Shown one piece after another: positions 8,299-17,641 of a DNA stretch of 64,000 nt (the first letter of the stretch is position 1; every line of letters starts with the position of its first letter). The position numbers and the translations under genes were made by a program. The DNA comes from Paenibacillus sp. Soil766. GTDB lineage: Bacteria; Bacillota; Bacilli; Paenibacillales; NBRC-103111. The stretch is taken from positions 124,001 to 188,000 of the forward strand of contig NZ_LMSJ01000005.1 in the NCBI RefSeq assembly GCF_001428105.1, in the 5' to 3' direction. The notes beneath the pieces were generated by a model that saw only the letters and a list, made by a program, of their open reading frames with translations, ran no database searches and had not been told where the DNA came from.

Positions 8299-10668
8299 TT
8301 GGAACCATTACGGAAATCAACGGGTACTTCAAAGACTTCAAAGCTATGGTATGAAAAGCCGGCAAAAACATGGAACGATGCATTGCCTATTGGAAATGGG
8401 CGTCTGGGTGCAATGGTATTTGGGAAAGTGAATCAAGAACGGCTGCAGCTGAACGAAGACTCCGTTTGGTACGGGGGACCGGTTAACGGAGATAATCCTG
8501 ACGGTCGAAAATATTTTCCGGAAGTACGCCGTTTGTTATTAAAAGGGAAACAAATAGAAGCAGAAGAACTGGCACAAATGGGACTCATGTCCAATCCCAA
8601 GTCCTTGCGTCCGTATCAGCCGTTAGGTGATTTGCACTTCTACCACGACGGGGAGAAAAAGATGATTTCCAATTATTATAGGGATCTGGACATTGATCAA
8701 GGTATCGCCCATGTAAACTATTGTCTCAACGATGTTTTGCATGAAAGGGAATTGTTCAGCAGTGCGGTCGATCAAGTGTTGGTGCTCAGGATCACCTGCA
8801 ATCGACCTGCAACCTTGAATCTCCGCATGCATTTGAGTCGCAGACCTTTTGACGAAGGTACGCATAGGATCGACAACGATACTTTGGTGATGAGTGGAGA
8901 AAGCGGGAAAAACGGAGTGACATACTGCACGGCAGTGAAAGCCGTACCGGAAGGCGGAACGGTGGAAGTCATCGGTGATTTCCTCACAGTTCAACAGGCG
9001 GAAGCTGTTACCATTTATCTTTCGGCAGCAACAACCTTCCGTCATGAGGACCCCCAAGCCGAGTGTATTCAACAGTTGGTTCATGCGGCAAGTAAGGGAT
9101 ACGAACGGGTCAAACAGGATCACATTTCGGATCATACGTCCAAATTTGGTCGAGTAAAGCTGGAGTTAGGACGTCCTAAAGATGCAAGTGAAATCGAAGT
9201 ACTACCAACGGATGTCAGACTTCAACGGTACAAAGACGGTGGCGAAGATCCAGGGCTTATTTCTCTGTTTTTCCAATATGGCCGTTATTTGCTTATGGCT
9301 AGTTCCCGCCCTGGTTCAAATCCTGCAAATTTACAGGGCATATGGAATGAAAGTTTTACACCGCCATGGGAATCAAAATACACAATCAATATTAACACGG
9401 AGATGAATTACTGGCCTGCGGAAGTTTGTAATTTGTCCGAATGCCATGAGCCGTTGTTTGATTTGATCGATCGTATGCGGCCACATGGCAGGAAAACAGC
9501 GCAGAAGGTATACGGTTGCAATGGATTCGTCGCTCACCATAATACCGATATGTGGGGATCCACGCAAATTGAAGGGAATCATATTCCAGGTTCAATTTGG
9601 CCAATGGGTGCCGCTTGGTTATCCCTGCATCTATGGGAGCATTACCGGTTCGGCTTGGATGAACAATTTCTTCGTGAACGGGCGTATCCGGTAATGAAGG
9701 AAGCGGCTGAATTCTTCCTGGACTACTTGTTTGAAGACGAGAAGGGGCGTCTCGTTACCGGGCCTTCCACTTCTCCTGAAAATAAATTTATCGGTCCTGA
9801 CGGAAGCGTAGGATGTCTGAGTATAGGTCCTTCTATGGATACCCAAATCATCTATACATTGCTCAGTTCGTGTATGGAAGCTGCGGGCATACTTCAAACG
9901 GACGAAACGATTCGGCAGAAATGGGAACTTACGCTGCGCAAGCTGCCGTCGCCGCAAATCGGCAAGCACGGACAACTACAGGAGTGGGTGGAGGATTGGA
10001 ATGAAGTTCATCCGGGCCATCGCCACATTTCTCATTTGTTCGCGCTCCATCCAGGAGAAATCATTCATCCAAGGCACACGCCGGAGTGGGCACAAGCGGC
10101 CAAACGGACACTGGAGCGCCGGTTGGAGAATGGTGGCGGACAAACAGGATGGAGCCGAGCTTGGATCATTAATTTTTTTGCTCGTTTGGAGGATGGGGAA
10201 CAATCCTATGAGCATCTTCGCTTACTGCTTTCCCTCTCGACATTGCCGAATTTATTCGACAATCATCCGCCGTTTCAGATTGATGGAAATTTTGGTGCAA
10301 CAGCGGGAATTGCCGAGATGCTCCTGCAATCGCACCGTGGGGAGATTGCGCTGCTACCGTCATTGCCAAAGGCTTGGCAGCGCGGTAGAATCAGTGGTTT
10401 TCGAGCCCGTGGCGGCTTCGAGATCGAGATGGAGTGGGAGGATGGCGAACTAACCCACTGCGTCATTAAAGCGACGAAAAGCCAATTGTGTACTGTAACG
10501 TGCAGACGCCCGCAATCGGCTCTTATTGTGGAAACGGATGGAAAACCGGTTGAAACCATTACGTCGGAGTTTTTAACAAAGTTTAATGCGGTTGCGGGGA
10601 AGGCATACTTGCTGATTGCGGAGAAGAAAAGCAATGCGCAAATAGGGAAATTGGTTCGTCATTCATGA
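8299..10668 (+). CDS. GH95 family enzyme (alpha-L-fucosidase or alpha-L-galactosidase)
   Basis: A 790-residue cytoplasmic enzyme with clear GH95 features: N-terminal [18 protein letters not shown] and [13 protein letters not shown], an (alpha/alpha)6 barrel, and a C-terminal beta domain. Likely catalytic-site residues are N364 and N366 in [14 protein letters not shown]494 in TSPENKF and D662 in [12 protein letters not shown], matching the Asn-Asn-Glu-Asp set of characterised GH95 enzymes. GH95 inverts terminal alpha-L-fucose or alpha-L-galactose, both found in pectic side chains and xyloglucan. AAGGGAG lies 8 bp before a TTG at 8299, while the ATG at 8293 is only 2 bp from it, so TTG is chosen. 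A terminator follows ~55 bp downstream. Family is firm; which sugar is cleaved cannot be told. Confidence 0.92.
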   Translation: MEPLRKSTGTSKTSKLWYEKPAKTWNDALPIGNGRLGAMVFGKVNQERLQLNEDSVWYGGPVNGDNPDGRKYFPEVRRLLLKGKQIEAEELAQMGLMSNPKSLRPYQPLGDLHFYHDGEKKMISNYYRDLDIDQGIAHVNYCLNDVLHERELFSSAVDQVLVLRITCNRPATLNLRMHLSRRPFDEGTHRIDNDTLVMSGESGKNGVTYCTAVKAVPEGGTVEVIGDFLTVQQAEAVTIYLSAATTFRHEDPQAECIQQLVHAASKGYERVKQDHISDHTSKFGRVKLELGRPKDASEIEVLPTDVRLQRYKDGGEDPGLISLFFQYGRYLLMASSRPGSNPANLQGIWNESFTPPWESKYTININTEMNYWPAEVCNLSECHEPLFDLIDRMRPHGRKTAQKVYGCNGFVAHHNTDMWGSTQIEGNHIPGSIWPMGAAWLSLHLWEHYRFGLDEQFLRERAYPVMKEAAEFFLDYLFEDEKGRLVTGPSTSPENKFIGPDGSVGCLSIGPSMDTQIIYTLLSSCMEAAGILQTDETIRQKWELTLRKLPSPQIGKHGQLQEWVEDWNEVHPGHRHISHLFALHPGEIIHPRHTPEWAQAAKRTLERRLENGGGQTGWSRAWIINFFARLEDGEQSYEHLRLLLSLSTLPNLFDNHPPFQIDGNFGATAGIAEMLLQSHRGEIALLPSLPKAWQRGRISGFRARGGFEIEMEWEDGELTHCVIKATKSQLCTVTCRRPQSALIVETDGKPVETITSEFLTKFNAVAGKAYLLIAEKKSNAQIGKLVRHS

Positions 10669-10722
10669 TTGTAAACGCAGTTCCACAATTGATGTTCCAT
10701 CCAATTAATTAAAATGAGTAGG

Positions 10723-10756
10723 CCACCTTGCGCATAGCGTTTGGTGGTTTTTTTCT
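10723..10756 (+). terminator. Rho-independent terminator after the GH95 gene
   Basis: CCACC and GGTGG arms enclose an inner CGC/GCG pairing around ATA, followed at once by a run of seven to eight T. It closes the first transporter/glycosidase operon. Confidence 0.85.
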
Positions 10757-10821
10757 GCCTACGGCTGCGCCACTGTGTTATCTGACATGGGATCATAGGA
10801 AGATATTTGACGAGTAAACGA

Positions 10822-10873
10822 ACCTATCGATGTGGTTGAATGCTCCCTAAAGAAAGCATGAACAGCCTATAAA
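10822..10873 (+). promoter_or_regulatory. CCTATAA-repeat promoter P1 (upstream of Gfo/Idh operon)
   Basis: ACCTATCG at 10822 and CCCTAAAG at 10845 form a degenerate direct repeat (23-bp period). TATAAA at 10868 is a plausible -10, 23 bp after the second repeat starts. The layout matches the six other copies in this window but the half-sites are weaker. It would drive the long operon starting at 10918. Confidence 0.55.
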
Positions 10874-10917
10874 TGTTTTTTCGTTGTGATGTAATGTAGT
10901 AATTAAGAGGTGATACC

Positions 10918-12015
10918 ATGGAATTCATTAGACCAGAAGATTATTTGCCAAGAAAGCAGCATATTCCAGACTTGAAGAAATACGGAATCGGTTTAATTGG
11001 CTGCGGTACCATAGCGAATACAGCGCATTTGCCCGCTTATCGTAAATATGGCTTGCATATAGCGGCTGTCTGCGACGTCAACGAGGAAGCGGCTCGCATG
11101 ACAGCGCAAAAATTTGATATACCGCATTGGACAACTGATGTTAATGAATTATTACAAAATGATGAAGTTGGTCTCATAGATTTGGCGATTCACCCAGAAC
11201 CAAGGCTTGAAGTGCTGAAACTGATCGGCAAGGCCCCTCGGCCTGTGCTATGCCAAAAGCCATTAGCCTTGAATTTAGAGCACGCTCAGGTGCTAAGTAA
11301 AGAAGTAAACCGACTTGGTATCGTACTTGGCGTGAACCAGCAAGCTCGTTGGGCACCAGCACATAAAGCGCTGAAAATGGTTCTTGAGCAGGATCTTATC
11401 GGTGAGGTATACAGTATCCACCATGAGATGCGTTCGTTCCAAGATCAAGCAGGCAAGTGGTGGACGAAAATGCAAAATTTCAATATTGTCGATCACGGTG
11501 TCCACTATGTGGATTTATGCCGATATTTCAACCCAAATCCTGATGAAGAGTGGTCCCGGGTACACTGCACGACAGCACAATTGAAGCAGCAAAACGCGAT
11601 TGACCCGCTGATCTACTCGGCTAATGTCGAGTTTGGTCCAAAAGGGGGACGGAACCCGCTTATGGCTTCGCTGCTTTTTAACAATATTGCCAAAGCAAAC
11701 CGTTCTCATAGCAACACATGGTGGATTGATGGGACGGAAGGTAGCCTCTGGTGTACGCAAGATACGCTCTATATGGCGCTAAATAAGCACAAAAACGTCG
11801 TTCACGAGATTAAGCTGAAAGGAACATGGTTCCCGGACGCCTTCGCAGGCTCCATGCTTGCATTCATGACTGCCCTAGAGGAAGGCAAGCGTCCGCCGGT
11901 TACTCCGGAAGATAATTTACAAACTGTGGCTTTGACGTCATCAATGGTTATTTCCAGTCAAGAAGGTTGTGTAGTGGAAAGAAGTGATGTGTTGAAAGGA
12001 AGCGATGAAGCATGA
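10918..12015 (+). CDS. Gfo/Idh/MocA family NAD(P)-dependent oxidoreductase
   Basis: A 365-residue cytoplasmic protein. A Rossmann fold begins IGLIGCGTIANTAH (G28-C-G30); the family's E/D-K-P motif appears as CQKPLA (K114, P115), and the second domain carries VDHGVHYVDL (D192, H196), where substrate-binding acid/His residues normally lie. Members oxidise or reduce a sugar hydroxyl with a tightly bound nicotinamide. AAGAGGTG precedes the ATG by 7 bp. The gene overlaps the next by the ATGA stop-start, a xylose-isomerase-like TIM barrel; this pair is often associated with inositol- or keto-sugar chemistry. It is the first gene after the CCTATAA-repeat promoter P1. Reaction unknown. Confidence 0.9.
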   Translation: MEFIRPEDYLPRKQHIPDLKKYGIGLIGCGTIANTAHLPAYRKYGLHIAAVCDVNEEAARMTAQKFDIPHWTTDVNELLQNDEVGLIDLAIHPEPRLEVLKLIGKAPRPVLCQKPLALNLEHAQVLSKEVNRLGIVLGVNQQARWAPAHKALKMVLEQDLIGEVYSIHHEMRSFQDQAGKWWTKMQNFNIVDHGVHYVDLCRYFNPNPDEEWSRVHCTTAQLKQQNAIDPLIYSANVEFGPKGGRNPLMASLLFNNIAKANRSHSNTWWIDGTEGSLWCTQDTLYMALNKHKNVVHEIKLKGTWFPDAFAGSMLAFMTALEEGKRPPVTPEDNLQTVALTSSMVISSQEGCVVERSDVLKGSDEA

Positions 12016-12860
12016 ACAAACTCGGTTTTATGAGTTACATATACCTAGGTTGGAGCGCGAATGCAATCGCCGAAGACGCAAGCAAACATGGGTTGACATA
12101 TGTACAGATTGACCCTAAGCAATCCATGCAGGTTATGGACGATGAACCATTTTCTCTGATACGTGCTGAAAAAATTCGAGCCATCTTTGAGGATAAAGGG
12201 ATATCCGTCGTGGGGTTGTCGGCATATACCAATTTACTGAATCCGAATCTTCAGAAACGGGAAGATAAGTTAATGCAGCTAGAGAAGATGATCGACCTAT
12301 GTTCGGCATATGGTACACGGTATATCGCGACTGAAACGGGAAGTCTTCACCCTACCAATGCTTGGCGTGATTTTGAAGGAAACCGGACTCCTGAAGCCTG
12401 GGATGAGCTGCTGAACATCATTGACCGTTTACGGAATCGAGCAGTGAAGAAAAATGCGGTATTAGTGATTGAAGGATTTGCGCTTAATGTGCTGGCACGT
12501 CCTGAACAAGGGGTGCGCATGATGGAACAGCTTGGGACCGAAGGGCTGGCGCTCATTATGGATCCTTTCAATTATTTGACGCAAGAAGATTTGAGCCGAC
12601 AGGAAGCAGCGATGTCGAATATTTTCGATTGCATTGCTCCCTATACTCCGATTGCGCATGCCAAAGACACGCTTTACCATGACGGCGTATTTACGACACC
12701 TAGGGTAGGGACGGGGCAAACGGACTGGAATGTATATGCAGCGTTGCTTGCCAGTCGATTGCCGGATGTTCCTTTGATTCTCGAACATGCAAAGCCGGAA
12801 GAAGTAGCGGAATGTTTGGATTTGATCCGCAAATCCTTTGAGAGCGCAGTTAGGACGTGA
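12012..12860 (+). CDS. Sugar phosphate isomerase/epimerase-like TIM barrel (xylose isomerase-like)
   Basis: A 282-residue protein of the AP-endonuclease-2/xylose-isomerase-like superfamily. Four predicted divalent-metal ligands are all present in the expected strand-end positions: E154 (VLVIEG), D184 (LIMDPFNYL), H216 (IAHAKD) and E258 (LILEHA). Members isomerise, epimerise or dehydrate sugars and inositols. Some act on 3-keto-glycosides made by a Gfo/Idh/MocA partner. Its start shares ATGA with the stop of the oxidoreductase gene, so the two products are probably made together and act in sequence. Cytoplasmic. The exact reaction cannot be inferred. Confidence 0.87.
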   Translation: MNKLGFMSYIYLGWSANAIAEDASKHGLTYVQIDPKQSMQVMDDEPFSLIRAEKIRAIFEDKGISVVGLSAYTNLLNPNLQKREDKLMQLEKMIDLCSAYGTRYIATETGSLHPTNAWRDFEGNRTPEAWDELLNIIDRLRNRAVKKNAVLVIEGFALNVLARPEQGVRMMEQLGTEGLALIMDPFNYLTQEDLSRQEAAMSNIFDCIAPYTPIAHAKDTLYHDGVFTTPRVGTGQTDWNVYAALLASRLPDVPLILEHAKPEEVAECLDLIRKSFESAVRT

Positions 12861-12863
12861 AGA

Positions 12864-14519
12864 ATGTCTATGACGCATAAACCAAAATTAGGCATACAGG
12901 GTCCTGTTGTTGCCTGGCAGGATTCATGGGCAGGAGATGCTTCTGAGCATATAATGAGGACTGGAACGGGGAATATCTGTCCGTCTCAAGATCCAAAGCC
13001 TGAGCCTGAGCAATTTATTCAAGCCCTAAAAGAGTTAGACGCGGACTTTTATGTTCATCATGTGATTCCAGAAATGAAAGGGTATTCAGAACTCTTGACG
13101 GATATCGCGGACGCGGGATTAGACATCTGCCTCGGCAATGAATACGGAAATATAAATGGGCCCTGGACGGAAGGAACGAACCGGTACGACCTGCCCGATA
13201 AGGAGATTATGCAGGCTGCAAGTTCGGGACGGTGTATCGGGCTCCTGTATGATGAACCTGAACATTTACAAATAAACGCCGGACAGTATCGGCATGACGG
13301 CTGGTTTCCACATTGGGGCAGCACCGATGACAGGAGTTTGGGAGAGTCGCGCGCCAAGGTTGAACGGTCGGTTCAGTCACATGTCCAGCATGTACAGAAC
13401 GTCTTAGAGCAAGGCGGAGCATCCCGCACATCTATGCCATTGATTGCTGAGCATGTATTTCCAACTATGTTTCATACGTTTGCCAGAGCGGGAATGGACA
13501 TTTGTCCTAAGATCATGAAGGAGTCATTTCAATCCTTGCAGCTGTGCACCGCTTTGGGAGCGGCCAAACAATATGGCAGAGCGCTATGGATATGTGCTGA
13601 TTTGTGGGGGCCGGATACGGGAGAGTGGTTTACCCGCTTTCATGGATTCCCTGGGCATTCTCCGCAGGAATTCGCATCAGCACTAAGGTTGGGATACTTA
13701 ATGGGACCATCCCATCTGTTCGTGGAAAATATCGATGTCCTGATGAGACATAGCCATTTGGGTTTTGAAACAACTGAGTTCGGTGATGTATGGAAAGAGT
13801 TCACTCATAAATTCATACCTGAACATACCTTGTCTTGGCATCATTCACAAGCAAATCCGGATATCGTAATCATTCATTCAGATGACAGCAATTACGGTCA
13901 AAATGAAAGATTGTTCGGCAATAGGTCACTCACGGATTTAGGTGGTTCCATGAGCGTATTTCATATCTGGCATCTGCTCAGTCGAGGTGCAATACCTGCT
14001 CATGGCAGCTGCATGCATATCCCAGGTTACGACTTTCCGAGACACGAATTGAAAAGTAACATAGCATACGAACAATTTCCCTTAGAACAAGGGTATGTTT
14101 CAAGCAACAAAAAAAAGATTCATCCGTTATTTTATCCTGTTCGAAATGTCATTGCCTTTGATGATCAAGTGAGCGCAGATCAGCTGGGAAGTCCGAAATT
14201 GATTATGGTTGGAGGCTCATCGCTCTCCGTCGAAACATTACTGGCGGTAGTCAAAAGAGCTGAAGATGGAGGCGTCGTTGTGATCGCAGAATGGCTGCTG
14301 CCGCAGGATTGCCCGGTAAAACTAAGAAAGAGCGGGAAAATGGGCTTAGGATCCTGGAACGTCACAAACCATTTCTTAGATGAACGAATACAAGAGATCG
14401 TTGAACCCTTTTTGGGCGAAGAACGCTGCTGGATACAGCGCTTTGGCACGACAGAGGTAAGAATGTACCCTAAGGACAAGGATGGGTACACACTCGATTT
14501 TGAAATAACAGCTCTATGA
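12864..14519 (+). CDS. Unrecognised 551-residue protein, candidate TIM-barrel glycosidase
   Basis: I do not recognise the family. The protein has no signal peptide or membrane span. The N-terminal ~330 residues alternate strand and helix like a TIM barrel with acid-bearing strand ends (GNEYG near 92, GLLYDEPEH with E131/E133, ICADLWGPDTGEW, LFVENID with E288). The C-terminal ~200 residues (HPLFYPVRNVIAFDD, KLIMVGGSSLSVETLLAVVKRAEDGGVVVIAEWLLP) resemble the GATase-like middle domain that follows the barrel in GH42-type enzymes. It sits 3 bp after the isomerase-like gene and just before a GH2 gene, so a role in oligosaccharide breakdown is likely. The ribosome-binding site is weak (GTGAAG), suggesting coupled translation; ATG at 12870 is an alternative start. 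Confidence 0.7.
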   Translation: MSMTHKPKLGIQGPVVAWQDSWAGDASEHIMRTGTGNICPSQDPKPEPEQFIQALKELDADFYVHHVIPEMKGYSELLTDIADAGLDICLGNEYGNINGPWTEGTNRYDLPDKEIMQAASSGRCIGLLYDEPEHLQINAGQYRHDGWFPHWGSTDDRSLGESRAKVERSVQSHVQHVQNVLEQGGASRTSMPLIAEHVFPTMFHTFARAGMDICPKIMKESFQSLQLCTALGAAKQYGRALWICADLWGPDTGEWFTRFHGFPGHSPQEFASALRLGYLMGPSHLFVENIDVLMRHSHLGFETTEFGDVWKEFTHKFIPEHTLSWHHSQANPDIVIIHSDDSNYGQNERLFGNRSLTDLGGSMSVFHIWHLLSRGAIPAHGSCMHIPGYDFPRHELKSNIAYEQFPLEQGYVSSNKKKIHPLFYPVRNVIAFDDQVSADQLGSPKLIMVGGSSLSVETLLAVVKRAEDGGVVVIAEWLLPQDCPVKLRKSGKMGLGSWNVTNHFLDERIQEIVEPFLGEERCWIQRFGTTEVRMYPKDKDGYTLDFEITAL

Positions 14520-14563
14520 GTTGAATCTAAGCGGGTATGTGTTCCGCAGAAGGGGAGATAAGT

Positions 14564-17500
14564 TTGGAGCCAATCAAACATCAGGATCCGTTTGCGGAGA
14601 TTGCGTTCCGCGAACATCCCGGAAATAAAGACGGATTGCGGGAGATTCCTCCCGTGGCTTATGAGAGAAAATATTTCACGCCGGGTACGGAAAAAGCGAA
14701 GAACGTTACTGTTCTCTCCTATGAGGAACAAATCGCGAATTTCAATGAGGGTTTGAAGCTGCTTCGTGAGAAGATCAGCCCTTTTATGAGAAATTTGGCT
14801 CCATCCTCCACGATGAAACGCAAACGGCAAATATGTAAGGAATTTCAATTTCGGTATCAAGCAGCTGAGGATGCTAATTTCACGAATGTGCTGGAAGGAT
14901 CTGGGGATTGGGAAAATGTGCTGGTTCCTGATTTCCGCGGGCCGACGGGTGAAAACGGTAAATGGACGGGGTTTTACCGCAGTGAGTTTTCCTATTCAGC
15001 CGTGCCTGTTGGGAAGAGAGTCTACCTTGTATTCAAAGGGGTTGACTATAAAGCGACCGTATATCTCAATCGTAAGTGTATAGGCAGCCATGAGGGACTC
15101 TTTGCACCTTTTGAATTCGACGTGACGGACTTGCTGCAGGACCTAAACACATTGGTCGTTGAAGTGGTAAACGACTTTCCAATGATGGGGGTAGGCGGCA
15201 CGAAGCTGGACGGTGATAAAATGTACGCAGCAACTGGTCCCGGATGGGATGATTCATCCAGCGGATGGAGCCATTGTCCGTCAGGTGCCGGTATTTATAA
15301 CTCGGTGTATTTGGAAGAGCGGTCAACGCTATTTATTCAGGACATTTTTGTTCGGCCGAACATCGATGACAGCTTCGTGGAAGTATGGATTGATGTCGTT
15401 AATACGACGAATAAGCTTAAGGAAAACTTCGAATTGAATCTTGAAATCTTACCGAAAAATTTTAAAGGTGAAGGATTAGGGCCGATCTCTTTTCAAGCTG
15501 CTTACGCCGGTCCGGGTCTTAATTATTATCGCTACAAGGTGGATTTTCCGTCATTCTGGATGTGGGAACCGGAAACACCATTTCTATATATGGCTCGTGT
15601 ACAAGTAAAGAATAGTACAGAATGTTTGGATACCCAAGACCGCACCTTCGGGATGCGCAAATTTCATATGGACGAAACGGACACACCAAAAGGAACGTTG
15701 TATCTCAATAACCAGCCGATTATGTTAAGAGGCGCCAATGAAATGGGGCACTTGCAGCAATGTGTCATGAACAACGATTTCGAACAGCTCATTGATGATA
15801 TTTTGATCGCAAAATATGCTAATTTGAATTTTTACCGTATTACACAGCGTCCTGTTCAGGAAGAAATATATGACTATTTCGATATGCTCGGTATGATGCA
15901 TCAATGTGATCTTCCAACATTTGGATTCATTCGCCGCAATCAATTTGTAGAAGGAGTCCGACAAGCAGCGGAAATGGAGAGATTGATTCGCAGTCACCCA
16001 TCGTCGGTCATGGTTTCATTGATTAATGAACCTTCGCGAACGGAGAAGAGGCGTAAAGGCCACCGTCATCTGCATCGGAACGAACTGGAAGCATTTTTCG
16101 TTGCCGCTAGACAGGCAATTTTCATTGAAAATCCGGATCGTGTAGTCAAAAACGCGGATGGGGATTACAATCCTCCCACCCATGAAGGACTGCCCGATTT
16201 TCATTGTTATAACATGTGGTATACGAACAATACGATTTCTGTAGGTAAAATGTATAAAGGTTTTCTTCCTTCGATTCGGACGGGATGGAAAGCCGGATGT
16301 GGAGAATATGGCACGGAAGGATTGGATCATGTCCAATTGATGATGAACCGTTACCCGAAAGAATGGCTTCCCACCTCAGAGAAGGAGCATTGGCTGCCAA
16401 ACAAAATCACTGGAGCTCAAACCTATGGTCTGCATGGAGATTGGTATGCTGAACAGACTACGATTCATAAATGGGTCGAGGCGAGTCAGAGACACCAATG
16501 TCTGGCAACGAAGTTAATGACAGACGCATGGCGAAGAAGGGCCGATTTGGTGGTCTCAACCGCCATTCATCTGCTCATTGACGCATGGCCTGCAGGCTGG
16601 ATGAAAGCCCTCGTTGGTGTTGATCGTATTCCGAAACCAGCGTACTTCACCTATAAAGAAAGTTTGGAACCGGTAAGGATCCATCTAAGGTGCGACCGTT
16701 GGAAGGTGTATGAAGGGGAAACGCTGGAAATCGAAGCCTGGTTATTGAATGATACAGCCAAAGATTATGACCGGTGCCGTTTCATTGCTACGCTTCGGGA
16801 CGATAATCGGGATTACGGCAATTACGAAATGACAGGCTCTGTACCTATGGCGATTTCCAAATATGCAGGAACAATAAGTTTTTCAGTACCATCGGTACCA
16901 GATCGGCAGAACTTGTACGTGGACGTCGTATTGCTGGATGAAAACGGGGAATTGATCAATCAGGAAAGATTTTCCTTTGAGGCGTTTGCAAAAACGATAA
17001 ATCCGAATTCGCAGCAGATCGCTTTTCTAGATGCCGAATCCGAACTGATTTGCTCCCTGCTAAACATAGAAGGCAAATCGTATGACGGAGATACACAGAA
17101 AGAAGGCTCGCTTATTGTTTCTTCCAAGGCAGCATTCCAACGTCATCAGACATCCATACTCGAGAAGGTCCGTCATGGAGCCACGGCCGTTTTGCTTCTG
17201 CGTGGTCCTGACAGTGACGCTTGGGAGATCGAAAATACGCTAGTTCGAACACATAAATTACGCGGATTGTACACGTTAGCCTCTCAAACCGAGAATCCGT
17301 ATTTGCAGTGGATGAAAGTAGATGATCTCTCATATTTTTATAATTTGACGAACGACCGGATAGATGGACTAACCAATTGTTATTTGCAAGGAGAAGGATT
17401 TGATCCAATTGCTTTCGCCTATGAGTCTCATGGAGAACCAAACGGCAAAAAAAAGCTGCCAGTAATTGGAGTGAAACCGCTTGGTAAAGGGAAGTTCTAC

Positions 17501-17641
17501 TTCGTTTGTTTGCCGCTAACGGGTAGAGTCGGTTTCAACCCAACACTGGATCGATTCTTGATTTCTATATTAAACGAGAGAGGAGGGGACGACACATGTA
17601 TACCATTGTTAGCCGAGATAAGCAAAAACGGGCAGCTATAA
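14564..17641 (+). CDS. GH2 family glycoside hydrolase
   Basis: About 1025 residues, cytoplasmic. It has an N-terminal sugar-binding beta-sandwich (VYLVFKGVDYKATVYLNRKCIGSHEG), an immunoglobulin-like domain, a TIM barrel (GTLYLNNQPIMLRGANEMG), and C-terminal beta domains up to ~1025. The GH2 catalytic pair is present: acid/base E489 in SLINEPSR and nucleophile E581 in CGEYGTEGLD. GH2 enzymes remove beta-linked galactose, glucuronate, mannose or arabinose with retention. The specificity here is unclear because several subsite residues differ from LacZ or GUS. AGGGGAG at 14551-14557 is 6 bp before TTG 14564; the ATG at 14537 lies upstream of that site and is rejected. Its end overlaps the next gene by 46 bp. 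Confidence 0.88.
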   Translation: MEPIKHQDPFAEIAFREHPGNKDGLREIPPVAYERKYFTPGTEKAKNVTVLSYEEQIANFNEGLKLLREKISPFMRNLAPSSTMKRKRQICKEFQFRYQAAEDANFTNVLEGSGDWENVLVPDFRGPTGENGKWTGFYRSEFSYSAVPVGKRVYLVFKGVDYKATVYLNRKCIGSHEGLFAPFEFDVTDLLQDLNTLVVEVVNDFPMMGVGGTKLDGDKMYAATGPGWDDSSSGWSHCPSGAGIYNSVYLEERSTLFIQDIFVRPNIDDSFVEVWIDVVNTTNKLKENFELNLEILPKNFKGEGLGPISFQAAYAGPGLNYYRYKVDFPSFWMWEPETPFLYMARVQVKNSTECLDTQDRTFGMRKFHMDETDTPKGTLYLNNQPIMLRGANEMGHLQQCVMNNDFEQLIDDILIAKYANLNFYRITQRPVQEEIYDYFDMLGMMHQCDLPTFGFIRRNQFVEGVRQAAEMERLIRSHPSSVMVSLINEPSRTEKRRKGHRHLHRNELEAFFVAARQAIFIENPDRVVKNADGDYNPPTHEGLPDFHCYNMWYTNNTISVGKMYKGFLPSIRTGWKAGCGEYGTEGLDHVQLMMNRYPKEWLPTSEKEHWLPNKITGAQTYGLHGDWYAEQTTIHKWVEASQRHQCLATKLMTDAWRRRADLVVSTAIHLLIDAWPAGWMKALVGVDRIPKPAYFTYKESLEPVRIHLRCDRWKVYEGETLEIEAWLLNDTAKDYDRCRFIATLRDDNRDYGNYEMTGSVPMAISKYAGTISFSVPSVPDRQNLYVDVVLLDENGELINQERFSFEAFAKTINPNSQQIAFLDAESELICSLLNIEGKSYDGDTQKEGSLIVSSKAAFQRHQTSILEKVRHGATAVLLLRGPDSDAWEIENTLVRTHKLRGLYTLASQTENPYLQWMKVDDLSYFYNLTNDRIDGLTNCYLQGEGFDPIAFAYESHGEPNGKKKLPVIGVKPLGKGKFYFVCLPLTGRVGFNPTLDRFLISILNERGGDDTCIPLLAEISKNGQL

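Noticed and set aside
14180-14860. 226-residue reverse-strand open frame
   Set aside because: It spans the end of one coupled + strand gene and the start of the next, lacks a ribosome-binding site and shows no family motif.
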